Below are positions 26,240-35,038 of a DNA stretch of 64,000 nt, in pieces (position 1 is the first letter of the stretch; each line of letters opens with the position of its first letter). The notes beneath the pieces were generated by a model. That model was not told the DNA's origin and did not search any database. It worked only from the letters and a program-made list of their open reading frames with translations. Origin of the DNA: an uncultured Opitutales bacterium (GTDB lineage Bacteria; Verrucomicrobiota; Verrucomicrobiia; Opitutales; Intestinicryptomonadaceae); contig URJY01000002.1 in NCBI GenBank assembly GCA_900548275.1, positions 124,001-188,000 on the forward strand. Reading direction: 5' to 3'. Both the position numbers and the translations under genes were made by a program.

Positions 26240-27148
26240 TTATATTTGTGAAATTTTTTTGATGTATTGACAGCGACGGTCGATTTCGTCCCTGCCGTTT
26301 TCTTCGAGTTTGTAGCACGAGAACGATTCGACGGTCATCGAAGCGGTCGCCGCGCCTGCGAGCATTCCGCGTTTTATCGATTCGAAGTCGGTCTTTCCGC
26401 AGCCTGCAAGATACCCCGCAAGCGCGCCTGCGAACGAATCGCCCGCGCCGGTCGGGTCGTGCAACGCCGCCACGGGATACGCGGGAATCACGAAGAAGTC
26501 GTCGCCCGAAAAGAGCATAGCCCCGTATTCGCCCGTTTTGATTATCACGTTTTTCACACCCAGTTTTTGCAGCTCGCGCCCCGCAACGATTATGTTGTTT
26601 GTGCCCGCGAGCATCTTGGCTTCGGAGTCGTTTAGAATAAGCAAATCGCAGCGGCGCACGAGCTTTAAAAGCCCGTCGCGCTCGGTGCTAATCCACAAGT
26701 CCATTGTGTCGAGAATCACGAACTGCGGCTCGCGCACGAGGTCGAGAATCGCCGACTGGATTGCGGGCGAAATGTTGCCGAGCAGAACGAATTTCGAGCC
26801 GCGCGCGGCTTCGTCGAGCTGTGGCTTGTAGTCCTCGTAGGCGTTCAGGCGCACGTCGAGAGTCTCGCGCGAATTGAAGTTCTCGAGATACTTTCCGCGC
26901 CAGAAAAACGTGGGCTTCGACGCGTCGGACTGCAGATTCGAAAGGTCTATCGAACGCGCCGTCAGACGCTTTACGTCGGAGTCCTTGAAGTCGTTGCCGA
27001 CGATTGCGGCAATCGCAGTGGGGGCGAAGTACGAAGCCGCGAGAGCCGCGTAGCTCGCCGAACCGCCGAGGATGAAGTCCGCGCTGTCGTCGGGCGTTTC
27101 GATACAGTCGTACGCAACCGACCCGACTACGAGAAGTTTTTCCGCCAT
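26240..27148 (-). CDS. PfkB family carbohydrate/nucleoside kinase
   Basis: A 302-residue ribokinase-superfamily kinase. N-terminal LLVVGSVAYDCIETP and LGGSASYAALAASYF (the GG substrate-binding region), and C-terminal signature DPTGAGDSFAGALAGYLAG (about 228-246) with the catalytic aspartate. The FFWRGKYLENFNSRETLDVRLNAY segment resembles a subgroup of Verrucomicrobial/planctomycetal sugar kinases without known substrate. Starts 1 nt after the icd stop and ends 2 nt before proA, so it is clearly cotranscribed. Confidence 0.88.
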   Translation of the reverse strand: MAEKLLVVGSVAYDCIETPDDSADFILGGSASYAALAASYFAPTAIAAIVGNDFKDSDVKRLTARSIDLSNLQSDASKPTFFWRGKYLENFNSRETLDVRLNAYEDYKPQLDEAARGSKFVLLGNISPAIQSAILDLVREPQFVILDTMDLWISTERDGLLKLVRRCDLLILNDSEAKMLAGTNNIIVAGRELQKLGVKNVIIKTGEYGAMLFSGDDFFVIPAYPVAALHDPTGAGDSFAGALAGYLAGCGKTDFESIKRGMLAGAATASMTVESFSCYKLEENGRDEIDRRCQYIKKISQI

Positions 27149-27149
27149 A

Positions 27150-28373
<1,224 letters not shown>

Positions 28374-28496
28374 AAATAAAAAGTGTATCGCTTGAAGTTA
28401 GCACAAAGCCGCACGCCCTCAAGAAAAATTTTGAGTTTCCGCCTACGCCGAAAACGCTCGACAAACCGCGGTCGAAATGGGAAAAACTCCGCCGCA

Positions 28497-28943
28497 ATGA
28501 ATCAGAAAATAACGGTCATCAGACACCCGCGCGAAAACCTGAAGAAGTGCTCGCTGCGCCACCTGCACGGGCACCCGAACTTCGAGTTTTTCACGGCGGT
28601 GGACGGATTTTCGTTCGACGCGACGGGCTACACACTGCTCGAAATCGACGCGCCGACAATCTCGCCCGCCGACGCCGGCCGCCCCGTTTTGCTTCTCGAT
28701 TCAACGTGGCACCTGCTTCCGAAAATCAGGCGGAAAGTATACGGCGATTTTGTGCCGCGCTCGCTGCCGCCGAACATTCTGACGGCATACCCGAGGGTTT
28801 CGAAAATGCACCAAGACCCGCACGGACTTGCGACCGTGGAGGCACTCTACGCCGCCCTGCAAATGATGGGAACGCCCGACAGGGAAATTCTGAACGGCTA
28901 CCTCTTCGGCGAAAAATTTTTGTCGATTAACGGCTTCGAATAA
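28497..28943 (+). CDS. Small DTW/Tsr3-like domain protein
   Basis: A 148-residue cytoplasmic protein. RPVLLLDSTWHLLPKIRRKV (about 62-81) matches the pattern LLDxTW... of DTW-domain aminocarboxypropyltransferases (YfiP/TapT) and of Tsr3. VPRSLPPNILTAYPR, then HGLATVEALYAALQMMG, fit the rest of the SPOUT-like knot domain. These enzymes transfer the 3-amino-3-carboxypropyl group of S-adenosylmethionine to tRNA or rRNA uridines. The protein is shorter than YfiP and has no N-terminal zinc cluster. Start ATG 28497. Divergent from icd. Family assignment is from pattern only. Confidence 0.55.
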   Translation: MNQKITVIRHPRENLKKCSLRHLHGHPNFEFFTAVDGFSFDATGYTLLEIDAPTISPADAGRPVLLLDSTWHLLPKIRRKVYGDFVPRSLPPNILTAYPRVSKMHQDPHGLATVEALYAALQMMGTPDREILNGYLFGEKFLSINGFE

Positions 28944-28959
28944 CAGACGGCAGCCCAAA

Positions 28960-28996
28960 ATACAAAAACAAAGCCGCCGCGATAAATACCGCGGCG
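28960..28996 (-). terminator. Terminator of the pentapeptide-repeat gene
   Basis: On the minus strand CGCCGCG (990-996 side) and CGCGGCG (975-981 side) form a 7-bp stem with an 8-nt loop, followed by a T-rich stretch (TTTGTTTTTG). It lies about 30 nt past the stop of the long minus-strand gene. Confidence 0.65.
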
Positions 28997-29028
28997 ACTT
29001 TTGGGTTTAGGTTGGTTAGAAAAACTTG

Positions 29029-32000
29029 CTACTTTCTTCTACGATACGCGGCAAGCGTTAACGCAATCGCTCCCAAGATCATCGCCCATTCCGCGGGTTC
29101 GGGGACGTTTATCAAAATGTTCAGGCTATTGCCTTTGATTTCGTATGTCCAGTCGCCCGCGTAGGCTGTGCCGTTTACGTTCAGGAAGAGCGTCTGGTTG
29201 GGCTTGATTGTGTCGAGCCCCGCTATGTAGGAATCGTCGTACCACGAGAGCGCGGTGAACTCGAGCGCGTCGCCGCCGACGATGTCTTCCATCACGTTTA
29301 TCGTAAGCTTTGCGCCGTTTTCGAAGACAAGACCCGCGCCGTGATCCACGGTGAACTTGGTCGAACCCGAAAGGTCGGTGTCGATGTTCATTGCGCCGTC
29401 GGAAGCTACGGTCAGAGTCTTTGCGTTGGTGACAATCAAATCCGCGCCACGCTCGAGCGAAAGCACCGCCCCGCCCGAAATCGTGGCATTGTCCTCCGAA
29501 ATCTTGGCGGAAATTGCGCTTGCGCGCGCGGGTGTTTGATACTTGCGGACTGCGAAGTTGTCGGCGGCGGATGTCATCGAGAAGTTCCTGATGATACCGT
29601 CGGTCATTATCGTGTTCTTGTAAATCGGCAAGCCGTCGAGCTTCTTGTCAAAACTTGCGCCGCGCAGGTCGGCACCCGAGAAGCCGGTGTCGTCGAGAAC
29701 AGCAAGCGTGAGGTCGGCATTTTGCAGGCTCCGGTTCTTGAAGCTCCATCCGCTGAAGTCGTTGTCGGAAAGATTTGTGTTCGAGAGGTCGCCGTTTTTG
29801 TAGCTTGCCGTTGCGTAGAGCTGCGCTTTGTCGAAGCCGTAGTAGGTAACGGCGGTGAGGTTTGCGCCGTTGATTTTGGAATCCGTAAAGTTCGTGTTCA
29901 GCAGATTCTTTTCGGCGAAGTTCCAACCGTTGAGGTCGTTGTTCGAGAGGTTCAAACCGCCGAGCTTGTCGTTTTGATAGGTGGCTGTTTTTTCGAATTG
30001 GGCGAATGTCAAGCCGTTCGAAGTTGTGTTCGAAAGGTTGGCGTTTGCGAAGTCGGCATTGGCGATGTCGGCGTTTTCAAAGCCCGCGCCCGACATATCC
30101 TTGCCCGCAAAGTTCCAACCCGTAAGGTCGTTGCCCGCGAGAATTACGCCCTGCAAATTGCCGTCCTTGTAGCTTTTCGTGGATGTAAACTGCGACTGCG
30201 TGAAACCGTTCGCAACGGTGTTCGAGAAGTTTGCGCCCGCAATTTCCGAGTCTGTAAGGTCTGCCTTCGTCAAAATTGCGTTCGAAAGATTAGTTCCAGT
30301 AAGATTGGTACTACTGAGACATGTATTTTTTAGTATCGACGACGTAAGAATTGCGTTTTCTAAATTTGCCCCCGATAAGTTTGAACCGCTACAATCTGTT
30401 GCTACAAGATTTGCATTTGATAAGTCAGCCGCCCCAAAAAGCTTATTCGAAAGATTCTGGTTCGACAAATTCGTATTTCTTAATATAGCTAAAAAAAATG
30501 TCGCACCGTCAATGGATGCCTTCTCCAAATTAGCATTGGTAAGATCTGCACATGTAAAATCCGCATTCAAAAGATTTAACCCCGAAAGGTCTAAATTCTT
30601 TAGTATAGAACTAGAAAGATTCGCGTTTTCAAAAACCGCACCCGCAATATTTTGCCCCTCAAGATTAATACCGCTCAAATCGACGTTTGTGAAGTTCGTG
30701 CCTGCAAAGTTTTTGTCTTTGTAGCTCTTGGTCGATGAGAGTCGATTTTTTATATCCATTACATTTGTAAGATTTGCACCCGTAAGATTGACATCTGCCA
30801 TTGTCGCATCCGAAAATCTTACATTGCTCAAATCCTTACCCGCGAAGTTCCACCCCGTAAGGTCGTTTTGCGAAAAGTCGATACCCGAAAGATTGCCGTC
30901 TTTATAGTTCTTTGTCGTGTAGAATTGCTCTTTCGTCAGACCGCCCGCCGTTGTGTTCGTGAGGTTCGCGGCGGTTATGTCGAGGTTTTCGAGCGTCGCG
31001 TTTTTGAAGGATACATTTGTAAGATTCAAGCCCGCGAAATTCCATCCGCTTAAATCGTTTTCGGAGAAATTGATTCCAGAAAGATTTTTGTCGGCAAAAC
31101 TCTTTGTCGACTGCAACTGAGATTCGACGAAACCGTTGTCGGTTGCGCGCGTGAAGTTTGCAGCCGCAATTACCGCATTCGTGAAATCGGTGCGCGACAG
31201 GTTTGCATCGACAAAACTTGCGCCCGTAAGGTTCTGGTCGGACAACACAAAACGGCGCATATTGTTGCCGTCGAAAATCACGCCCGAAAGATTCTTGTCG
31301 ATATAACTTTTAGTGGAAGTCAACTGCGCGGAAGTGATGCGCGCATTCGTGAAGTTCGCGTTGGTAATAACGGCATCGGTAAAGTCTGCACTGTCAATGT
31401 CGGTATCCGTGAAATTCGTACCGTTCAATGTTGCGCTTGTGAAATTCGCATTCGCCGCACTCGACTTAGCGAGGCTTGCGTTCGTAAGTGTGGCATTGCT
31501 GAAATCAACACCAGTAAGCGTGCTGTTTTCAAGCTGCGTGTTCGTCAAATTTGCGCGATAAAAGCTCCAACCTGCCGTTGCGAAATCGTTATTCGAAAGG
31601 ATAACACCCGCAACTCCATTGGAAGACTCAGACAATTGTCGCTGAGTCAATCCTTTAGCAAGAGTTCCAGAAAAATTTGCACCGACTGTAATGGTTCCTT
31701 TAAATTTTGTACCATTTAAAATTGCGTTCGTAAAGTCTGCATAGCTAACATCCCCACCTTCAATAATGGTATTCGTTAAATCGGCATTTACAAAACTCCA
31801 TTTCGTAAGGGGGTTTAGTCGGTTATGAGAAAGATTTATATTCGTTAACTTATTAACGGTTGATTCCAATTGTTTCTGAGTAAGAGTATTCCCTGTTGAA
31901 CTAAAATCTGCTCCGGTTGTATCAGCACCAAGGAAAATTACACCCGTTAAATTTGATTCTATAAACTCAACCCCCATAAGTTTGGCATTGTAAAATTTTG

Positions 32001-32259
32001 CTTCCGTCAAATCAGCGTGATAAAAATCTGAGTTTCTCAAATCTGCCATAGTAAAGTCTGCACAGTAATAGGAAGTTTGTTGCGAATAACTCGAAAAACG
32101 AACCCCTATCCCATTCTTAACGTAAGTATTTGTCCACACAGAAAAGCTATGATTCAATCCAGAATAATCTCCACTCAACTCACCCGTGTGAACCTCACCT
32201 CTATATCCAAAGACGGTGGTTGTTGATGTTATTAAAAGAAGTAGTAATATTTTTTTCAT
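29029..32259 (-). CDS. Giant pentapeptide-repeat protein with PEP-CTERM sorting signal
   Basis: A 1,076-residue exported protein. ATG 32257-32259 gives MKKILLLLLITSTTTVFGY, a signal peptide. Residues about 60-880 are A(D/N)LxX-type pentapeptides arranged in a higher-order unit of about 60 residues. Each unit opens with QxxSTKSYKDKNLSG, continues xFSxNDLTGWNFAGK and ends in a run of NADLTNT-like pentapeptides. At least eight units are visible. Right-handed beta-helix quadrilaterals are expected. After a short Ala/Ser-rich region and a beta-rich domain (ISGGAVLSLERGADLIVTN..., autotransporter-like), the C-terminus is VPEPAEWAMILGAIALTLAAYRRRK: the PEP motif, membrane helix and basic tail of exosortase substrates. 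Codons in the 5' two thirds (30.3-32.2 kb) are visibly AT-richer than in the last third, suggesting mosaic origin. Confidence 0.85.
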   Translation of the reverse strand: MKKILLLLLITSTTTVFGYRGEVHTGELSGDYSGLNHSFSVWTNTYVKNGIGVRFSSYSQQTSYYCADFTMADLRNSDFYHADLTEAKFYNAKLMGVEFIESNLTGVIFLGADTTGADFSSTGNTLTQKQLESTVNKLTNINLSHNRLNPLTKWSFVNADLTNTIIEGGDVSYADFTNAILNGTKFKGTITVGANFSGTLAKGLTQRQLSESSNGVAGVILSNNDFATAGWSFYRANLTNTQLENSTLTGVDFSNATLTNASLAKSSAANANFTSATLNGTNFTDTDIDSADFTDAVITNANFTNARITSAQLTSTKSYIDKNLSGVIFDGNNMRRFVLSDQNLTGASFVDANLSRTDFTNAVIAAANFTRATDNGFVESQLQSTKSFADKNLSGINFSENDLSGWNFAGLNLTNVSFKNATLENLDITAANLTNTTAGGLTKEQFYTTKNYKDGNLSGIDFSQNDLTGWNFAGKDLSNVRFSDATMADVNLTGANLTNVMDIKNRLSSTKSYKDKNFAGTNFTNVDLSGINLEGQNIAGAVFENANLSSSILKNLDLSGLNLLNADFTCADLTNANLEKASIDGATFFLAILRNTNLSNQNLSNKLFGAADLSNANLVATDCSGSNLSGANLENAILTSSILKNTCLSSTNLTGTNLSNAILTKADLTDSEIAGANFSNTVANGFTQSQFTSTKSYKDGNLQGVILAGNDLTGWNFAGKDMSGAGFENADIANADFANANLSNTTSNGLTFAQFEKTATYQNDKLGGLNLSNNDLNGWNFAEKNLLNTNFTDSKINGANLTAVTYYGFDKAQLYATASYKNGDLSNTNLSDNDFSGWSFKNRSLQNADLTLAVLDDTGFSGADLRGASFDKKLDGLPIYKNTIMTDGIIRNFSMTSAADNFAVRKYQTPARASAISAKISEDNATISGGAVLSLERGADLIVTNAKTLTVASDGAMNIDTDLSGSTKFTVDHGAGLVFENGAKLTINVMEDIVGGDALEFTALSWYDDSYIAGLDTIKPNQTLFLNVNGTAYAGDWTYEIKGNSLNILINVPEPAEWAMILGAIALTLAAYRRRK

Positions 32260-32260
32260 T

Positions 32261-32524
32261 TTATTTTCCGAATCCAATTACTTTGAAGTTTAAATTTTTC
32301 AGTGCCCTTGCCGCGTCGTGTGAAACGAAGTCGGCGGGAGTTATTGTTGCGTTACTTTTTATCGAATTGTGCGCAATCTCACAAACGTACTTTACGGGGT
32401 ATTCCGTACTGCCGTTTGGACTAAAAACACAAATGCCTTTCGAACCCCTTCGAACTGGGACACCGTTTTTGTCTATATATTTCATAGCCGTCACGACCGA
32501 ATTATATGTTATGTTTAGCTGCAT
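32261..32524 (-). CDS. Small protein coupled to the pentapeptide-repeat gene, possible nuclease-associated head domain
   Basis: An 87-residue protein whose stop codon is 1 nt before the ATG of the giant gene, implying translational coupling. The ATG at 32522-32524 (MQLNITYNSVV) is preferred because GGAGG lies 8 nt upstream; an upstream ATG at 32539 would add five residues. The sequence AMKYIDKNGVPVRRGSKGICVFSPNG, EYPVKYVCEIAHNS and ITPADFVSHDAARALKNLNFKVI recalls the small head domain often found at the N-terminus of McrA-like HNH nucleases (xYPPKxxxxLAxx...DFxxxxAxxxLxxLGF). Here it stands alone with no nuclease domain. Family call is tentative. Confidence 0.5.
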   Translation of the reverse strand: MQLNITYNSVVTAMKYIDKNGVPVRRGSKGICVFSPNGSTEYPVKYVCEIAHNSIKSNATITPADFVSHDAARALKNLNFKVIGFGK

Positions 32525-32639
32525 ACGCAGGACCTCCATTCCAGTTATATTTCTTTCGCGATATATCTTGTTTCTTTTTGAACTTTTCGTACGCTTTCAG
32601 CGCACAAGATTCAAATTGAGACAACCTTTCCTTTTCCAT
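32502..32639 (-). CDS. Possible small basic ORF upstream of the coupled pair
   Basis: A 45-codon frame from ATG 32637-32639 to TAA 32502-32504: MEKERLSQFESCALKAYEKF then a lysine/arginine-rich segment (KKKQDISRKKYNW) and GGPAYAAKHNI. It overlaps the next small gene by 23 nt in another frame and begins just downstream of the left 23-bp inverted repeat. No Shine-Dalgarno sequence. It could be a leader peptide, a real microprotein, or a remnant of a frameshifted longer protein. Confidence 0.3.
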   Translation of the reverse strand: MEKERLSQFESCALKAYEKFKKKQDISRKKYNWNGGPAYAAKHNI

Positions 32640-32653
32640 AATGGGTACAAAGA

Positions 32654-32837
32654 TATCGTATTCGAAATACTGTAGTATTTTTGAGTTTACAACTGTCGAT
32701 TAATTAACTTGTTGTAAAAACGGCTTTTCAAAATCGCGATTTTTTACACTAAAAAAATCCGCCGAAAAAATACGGATGTATTTGATACAAACATAAATTC
32801 AAAAAAACTACTTGACTACAGTATTTCGAATACGATA
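32654..32837. repeat. 184-bp segment bounded by perfect 23-bp inverted repeats (candidate invertible promoter)
   Basis: Bases 32654-32676 and 32815-32837 are perfect 23-bp reverse complements; each contains the near-palindrome GTATT-CGAA-ATAC. They enclose 138 bp that are much richer in A/T than the flanks and contain several promoter-like hexamers on both strands. On the minus strand, toward the small genes, an example is TTGAAA-N18-TTAATT. The segment lies directly upstream of the small ORFs and the PEP-CTERM pentapeptide gene. Repeat length and spacing fit site-specifically inverted promoters; a MITE is the main alternative, though no target-site duplication is visible. Confidence 0.6.
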
Positions 32838-32889
32838 CCCCTTGCTCGGGTTGCCGCAACTTGCGCGCAACACGTTAAATATGCGCAAG

Positions 32890-33957
32890 TTATGTAAAAA
32901 ATTTCCTTATGTGGCGCGAGAGGTCGGCTTCTTTGTCCAATTCCGTTCCGCCATCGAGCCAATCGCAGAAGTGTTTTGCAAAATAGGGACTTAGTGCGTA
33001 GCCTTTCGAGCCGAAGCCGTTAAACGAAAGCAGTCGCCCGTCTTTGGGGTGTTTGCCCAAGTGGGGGCGGGTTGTCGCCGTGCACGGGCGCACGCCCGCT
33101 TCGTGGCAGGTAACTTCGAACTTATGTTCGCCCCTGAATATCTTCGGGGCGGCGGCGAGCAGTTCGGTTCGCGCGTCGCGGGTGGGAATGGAATTGAGGT
33201 TTTCCCTGTCCCAAGTCGAGCCGATTCTGAATTGTCGGTCGCCGCATTTCATAATCCAGTTGCCGCGGTGCACGATATGCGGCGGGATGTCGGCGTCGGA
33301 TTCGAGGGTAAGTATTTCGCCCTTAGCGGGTCGGTAGGGCAGCCAAGAGAAGAACGGGTTTTCCAGAACCTGCCATCCTTCGCAGAACACTATTTTCTTT
33401 GCGTAAAGGTCGCCGTAGCGGATGGCATCGCCGCTTAAATCGAGTTTTTCATAATCGAACTTTTCGGAAATGAGTATGTTATGCGAAGCAAAGTATTTTT
33501 TGAACGCCTCCATTGCCTTTCGCGTTTCCACCCAAGCCGAATGTTCGATAAAATAAGAGCCGAACGAGTCGTCGAGTTGTCCGAAGAAGTCGGGCGAGTG
33601 TGCCGCGCCGATAAACTCGGCGTAGTCGAGAAGCGAAGAGCGTTCGAGCCAAAGTTGGCGTTCCTCGGGCGAGCGGCAAAGTTGCAGGATTTTGCGGTCG
33701 TGGAAAAACTCCGCCCCGAGTTCGCCCTCCAAGTTACGGTAGAATTTTTTTGCGTACGGGTGTGCGACTGCGCTGCGCCAGCTTTTGACGAGCCGTTTGC
33801 CCGTAATGGGGTTGACTACTCCAGCGGCGACAAGGCAGGCGGCGTCGCGCCAAGAGTCGTCGAATATGCGGATTTTGCGGCCGCGCCCGAGCAGTTCGAA
33901 GCCGAGGCACGAGCCCGCGATTCCCTGCCCCACAACGATGTAGTCGAGCATGTCCAT
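32890..33957 (-). CDS. FAD-dependent oxidoreductase (DAO family)
   Basis: A 355-residue flavoprotein. MLDYIVVGQGIAGSCLGFELLGRGRKIRIFDD is the Rossmann dinucleotide motif GxGxxG with the acidic residue at the second strand end. AAGVVNPITGKR and the C-terminal GVRPCTATTRPHLG and FNGFGSKGYALSPYFA are typical of D-amino-acid oxidase / ThiO / MnmC-C type enzymes. The substrate cannot be decided; the Val-Asn-Pro-Ile-Thr-Gly segment is shared with MnmC-like members. ATG 33955-33957 overlaps the ruvB stop (TGATG), so it is coupled to ruvB. Confidence 0.85.
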   Translation of the reverse strand: MDMLDYIVVGQGIAGSCLGFELLGRGRKIRIFDDSWRDAACLVAAGVVNPITGKRLVKSWRSAVAHPYAKKFYRNLEGELGAEFFHDRKILQLCRSPEERQLWLERSSLLDYAEFIGAAHSPDFFGQLDDSFGSYFIEHSAWVETRKAMEAFKKYFASHNILISEKFDYEKLDLSGDAIRYGDLYAKKIVFCEGWQVLENPFFSWLPYRPAKGEILTLESDADIPPHIVHRGNWIMKCGDRQFRIGSTWDRENLNSIPTRDARTELLAAAPKIFRGEHKFEVTCHEAGVRPCTATTRPHLGKHPKDGRLLSFNGFGSKGYALSPYFAKHFCDWLDGGTELDKEADLSRHIRKFFT

Positions 33958-34979
33958 CAGAAGAGGTTTCCCTGATTTGCAATCGGGTTTATTCCGAGAA
34001 CCCTCCAAGCTTTGTCGGTGAGGACGCGCCCCTGCGGAGTGCGTTTTACGAAGCCCTCCTGAATCAGATACGGTTCGTGAACCTCTTCGAGCGTGTCCGC
34101 CTCTTCGTTGACGGCGACTGCAACCGTGCCCAAGCCGACGGGCCCGCCGCCGTAGTTTTGCGCCATCACGCGGAGCATACGCTTGTCCATTTCGTCGAGT
34201 CCGTTTTCGTCGATTTCGAGAAGTTCGAGTGCGGCGACGGCGGCTTCGCGCGTGATTTTCCCGCCCGCGCGTTCCTCCGCATAGTCGCGCACGAAGCGTA
34301 TGAGGTTGTTGGCGATACGCGGCGTTCCGCGCGAGCGTCGGGCGATTTCGTCCGCCCCGCCCTTGTCGATGCGCACGCCGAGCAGGTCGCACGAGCGCAG
34401 GACAATCGAGATGAGGTCGGCGCGCGAATAGTAGTCGAGCCGCGTCTGGAGCGTGAAGCGGCTGCGCAGCGGAGCTGTCAGAAGCCCCGTGCGGGTGGTC
34501 GCCCCGATGAGCGTAAACTTGGGAACGTTCAGACGGACGCTTCGGGCGTTCGGCCCTTGGTCTATCATAATGTCGATTCGGAAATCCTCCATCGCGCTGT
34601 AGAGGAACTCTTCGACGGTGCGCGAAATTCTGTGGATTTCGTCGATAAAGAGAATGTCGCCCTCCTGCAGATTGGTGAGCAGCCCCGCGAGGTCGGACGC
34701 CTTTTCGATGACGGGCCCCGACGTTATGCGAACCTGCGCGCCCATCTCGTTGCCGAGTATGAATGCAAGCGTCGTCTTGCCCAATCCGGGGGGGCCGTGG
34801 AGCAGGATGTGGCTAAGGGTGTCGCCGCGCCTGCGCGCCGCGCCGACCATCACCTTGAGCCGCTCGACCGTCTTCGGCTGCCCCGCGAACGAGTCGAAGC
34901 CCGACGGACGCAACGACGATTCGATTTCGTCTTCTCTGCGTTCGAGCGCGCTTTGCAGGTAGTCGGTTCCCTTTTCCAT
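33957..34979 (-). CDS. ruvB: Holliday junction branch-migration helicase RuvB
   Basis: A 340-residue AAA+ motor of the RuvABC resolvasome. Contains FAGQPKTVERLKVMV, Walker A GPPGLGKTTLAFILG, Walker B DEIHR followed by ISRTVEEFLYSAMEDF, the GATTRTGLLTAPLRSRF sensor region with the arginine finger, and the winged-helix C-terminal domain ending PQGRVLTDKAWRVLG. ruvA and ruvC are not adjacent. Divergent from recF with a 59-nt gap, so two recombination genes share a short promoter region. Confidence 0.97.
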   Translation of the reverse strand: MEKGTDYLQSALERREDEIESSLRPSGFDSFAGQPKTVERLKVMVGAARRRGDTLSHILLHGPPGLGKTTLAFILGNEMGAQVRITSGPVIEKASDLAGLLTNLQEGDILFIDEIHRISRTVEEFLYSAMEDFRIDIMIDQGPNARSVRLNVPKFTLIGATTRTGLLTAPLRSRFTLQTRLDYYSRADLISIVLRSCDLLGVRIDKGGADEIARRSRGTPRIANNLIRFVRDYAEERAGGKITREAAVAALELLEIDENGLDEMDKRMLRVMAQNYGGGPVGLGTVAVAVNEEADTLEEVHEPYLIQEGFVKRTPQGRVLTDKAWRVLGINPIANQGNLF

Positions 34980-35038
34980 TTTGTGCGAAAAATTACGTTG
35001 ATGAAATTTAGCACCACCCTACACTTATTCGGGTTTTT

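Noticed and set aside
32890..34392. Longer 500-codon version of the FAD oxidoreductase
   Set aside because: The extra N-terminus lies inside ruvB; the TGATG-coupled start at 33957 gives the correct Rossmann N-terminus.
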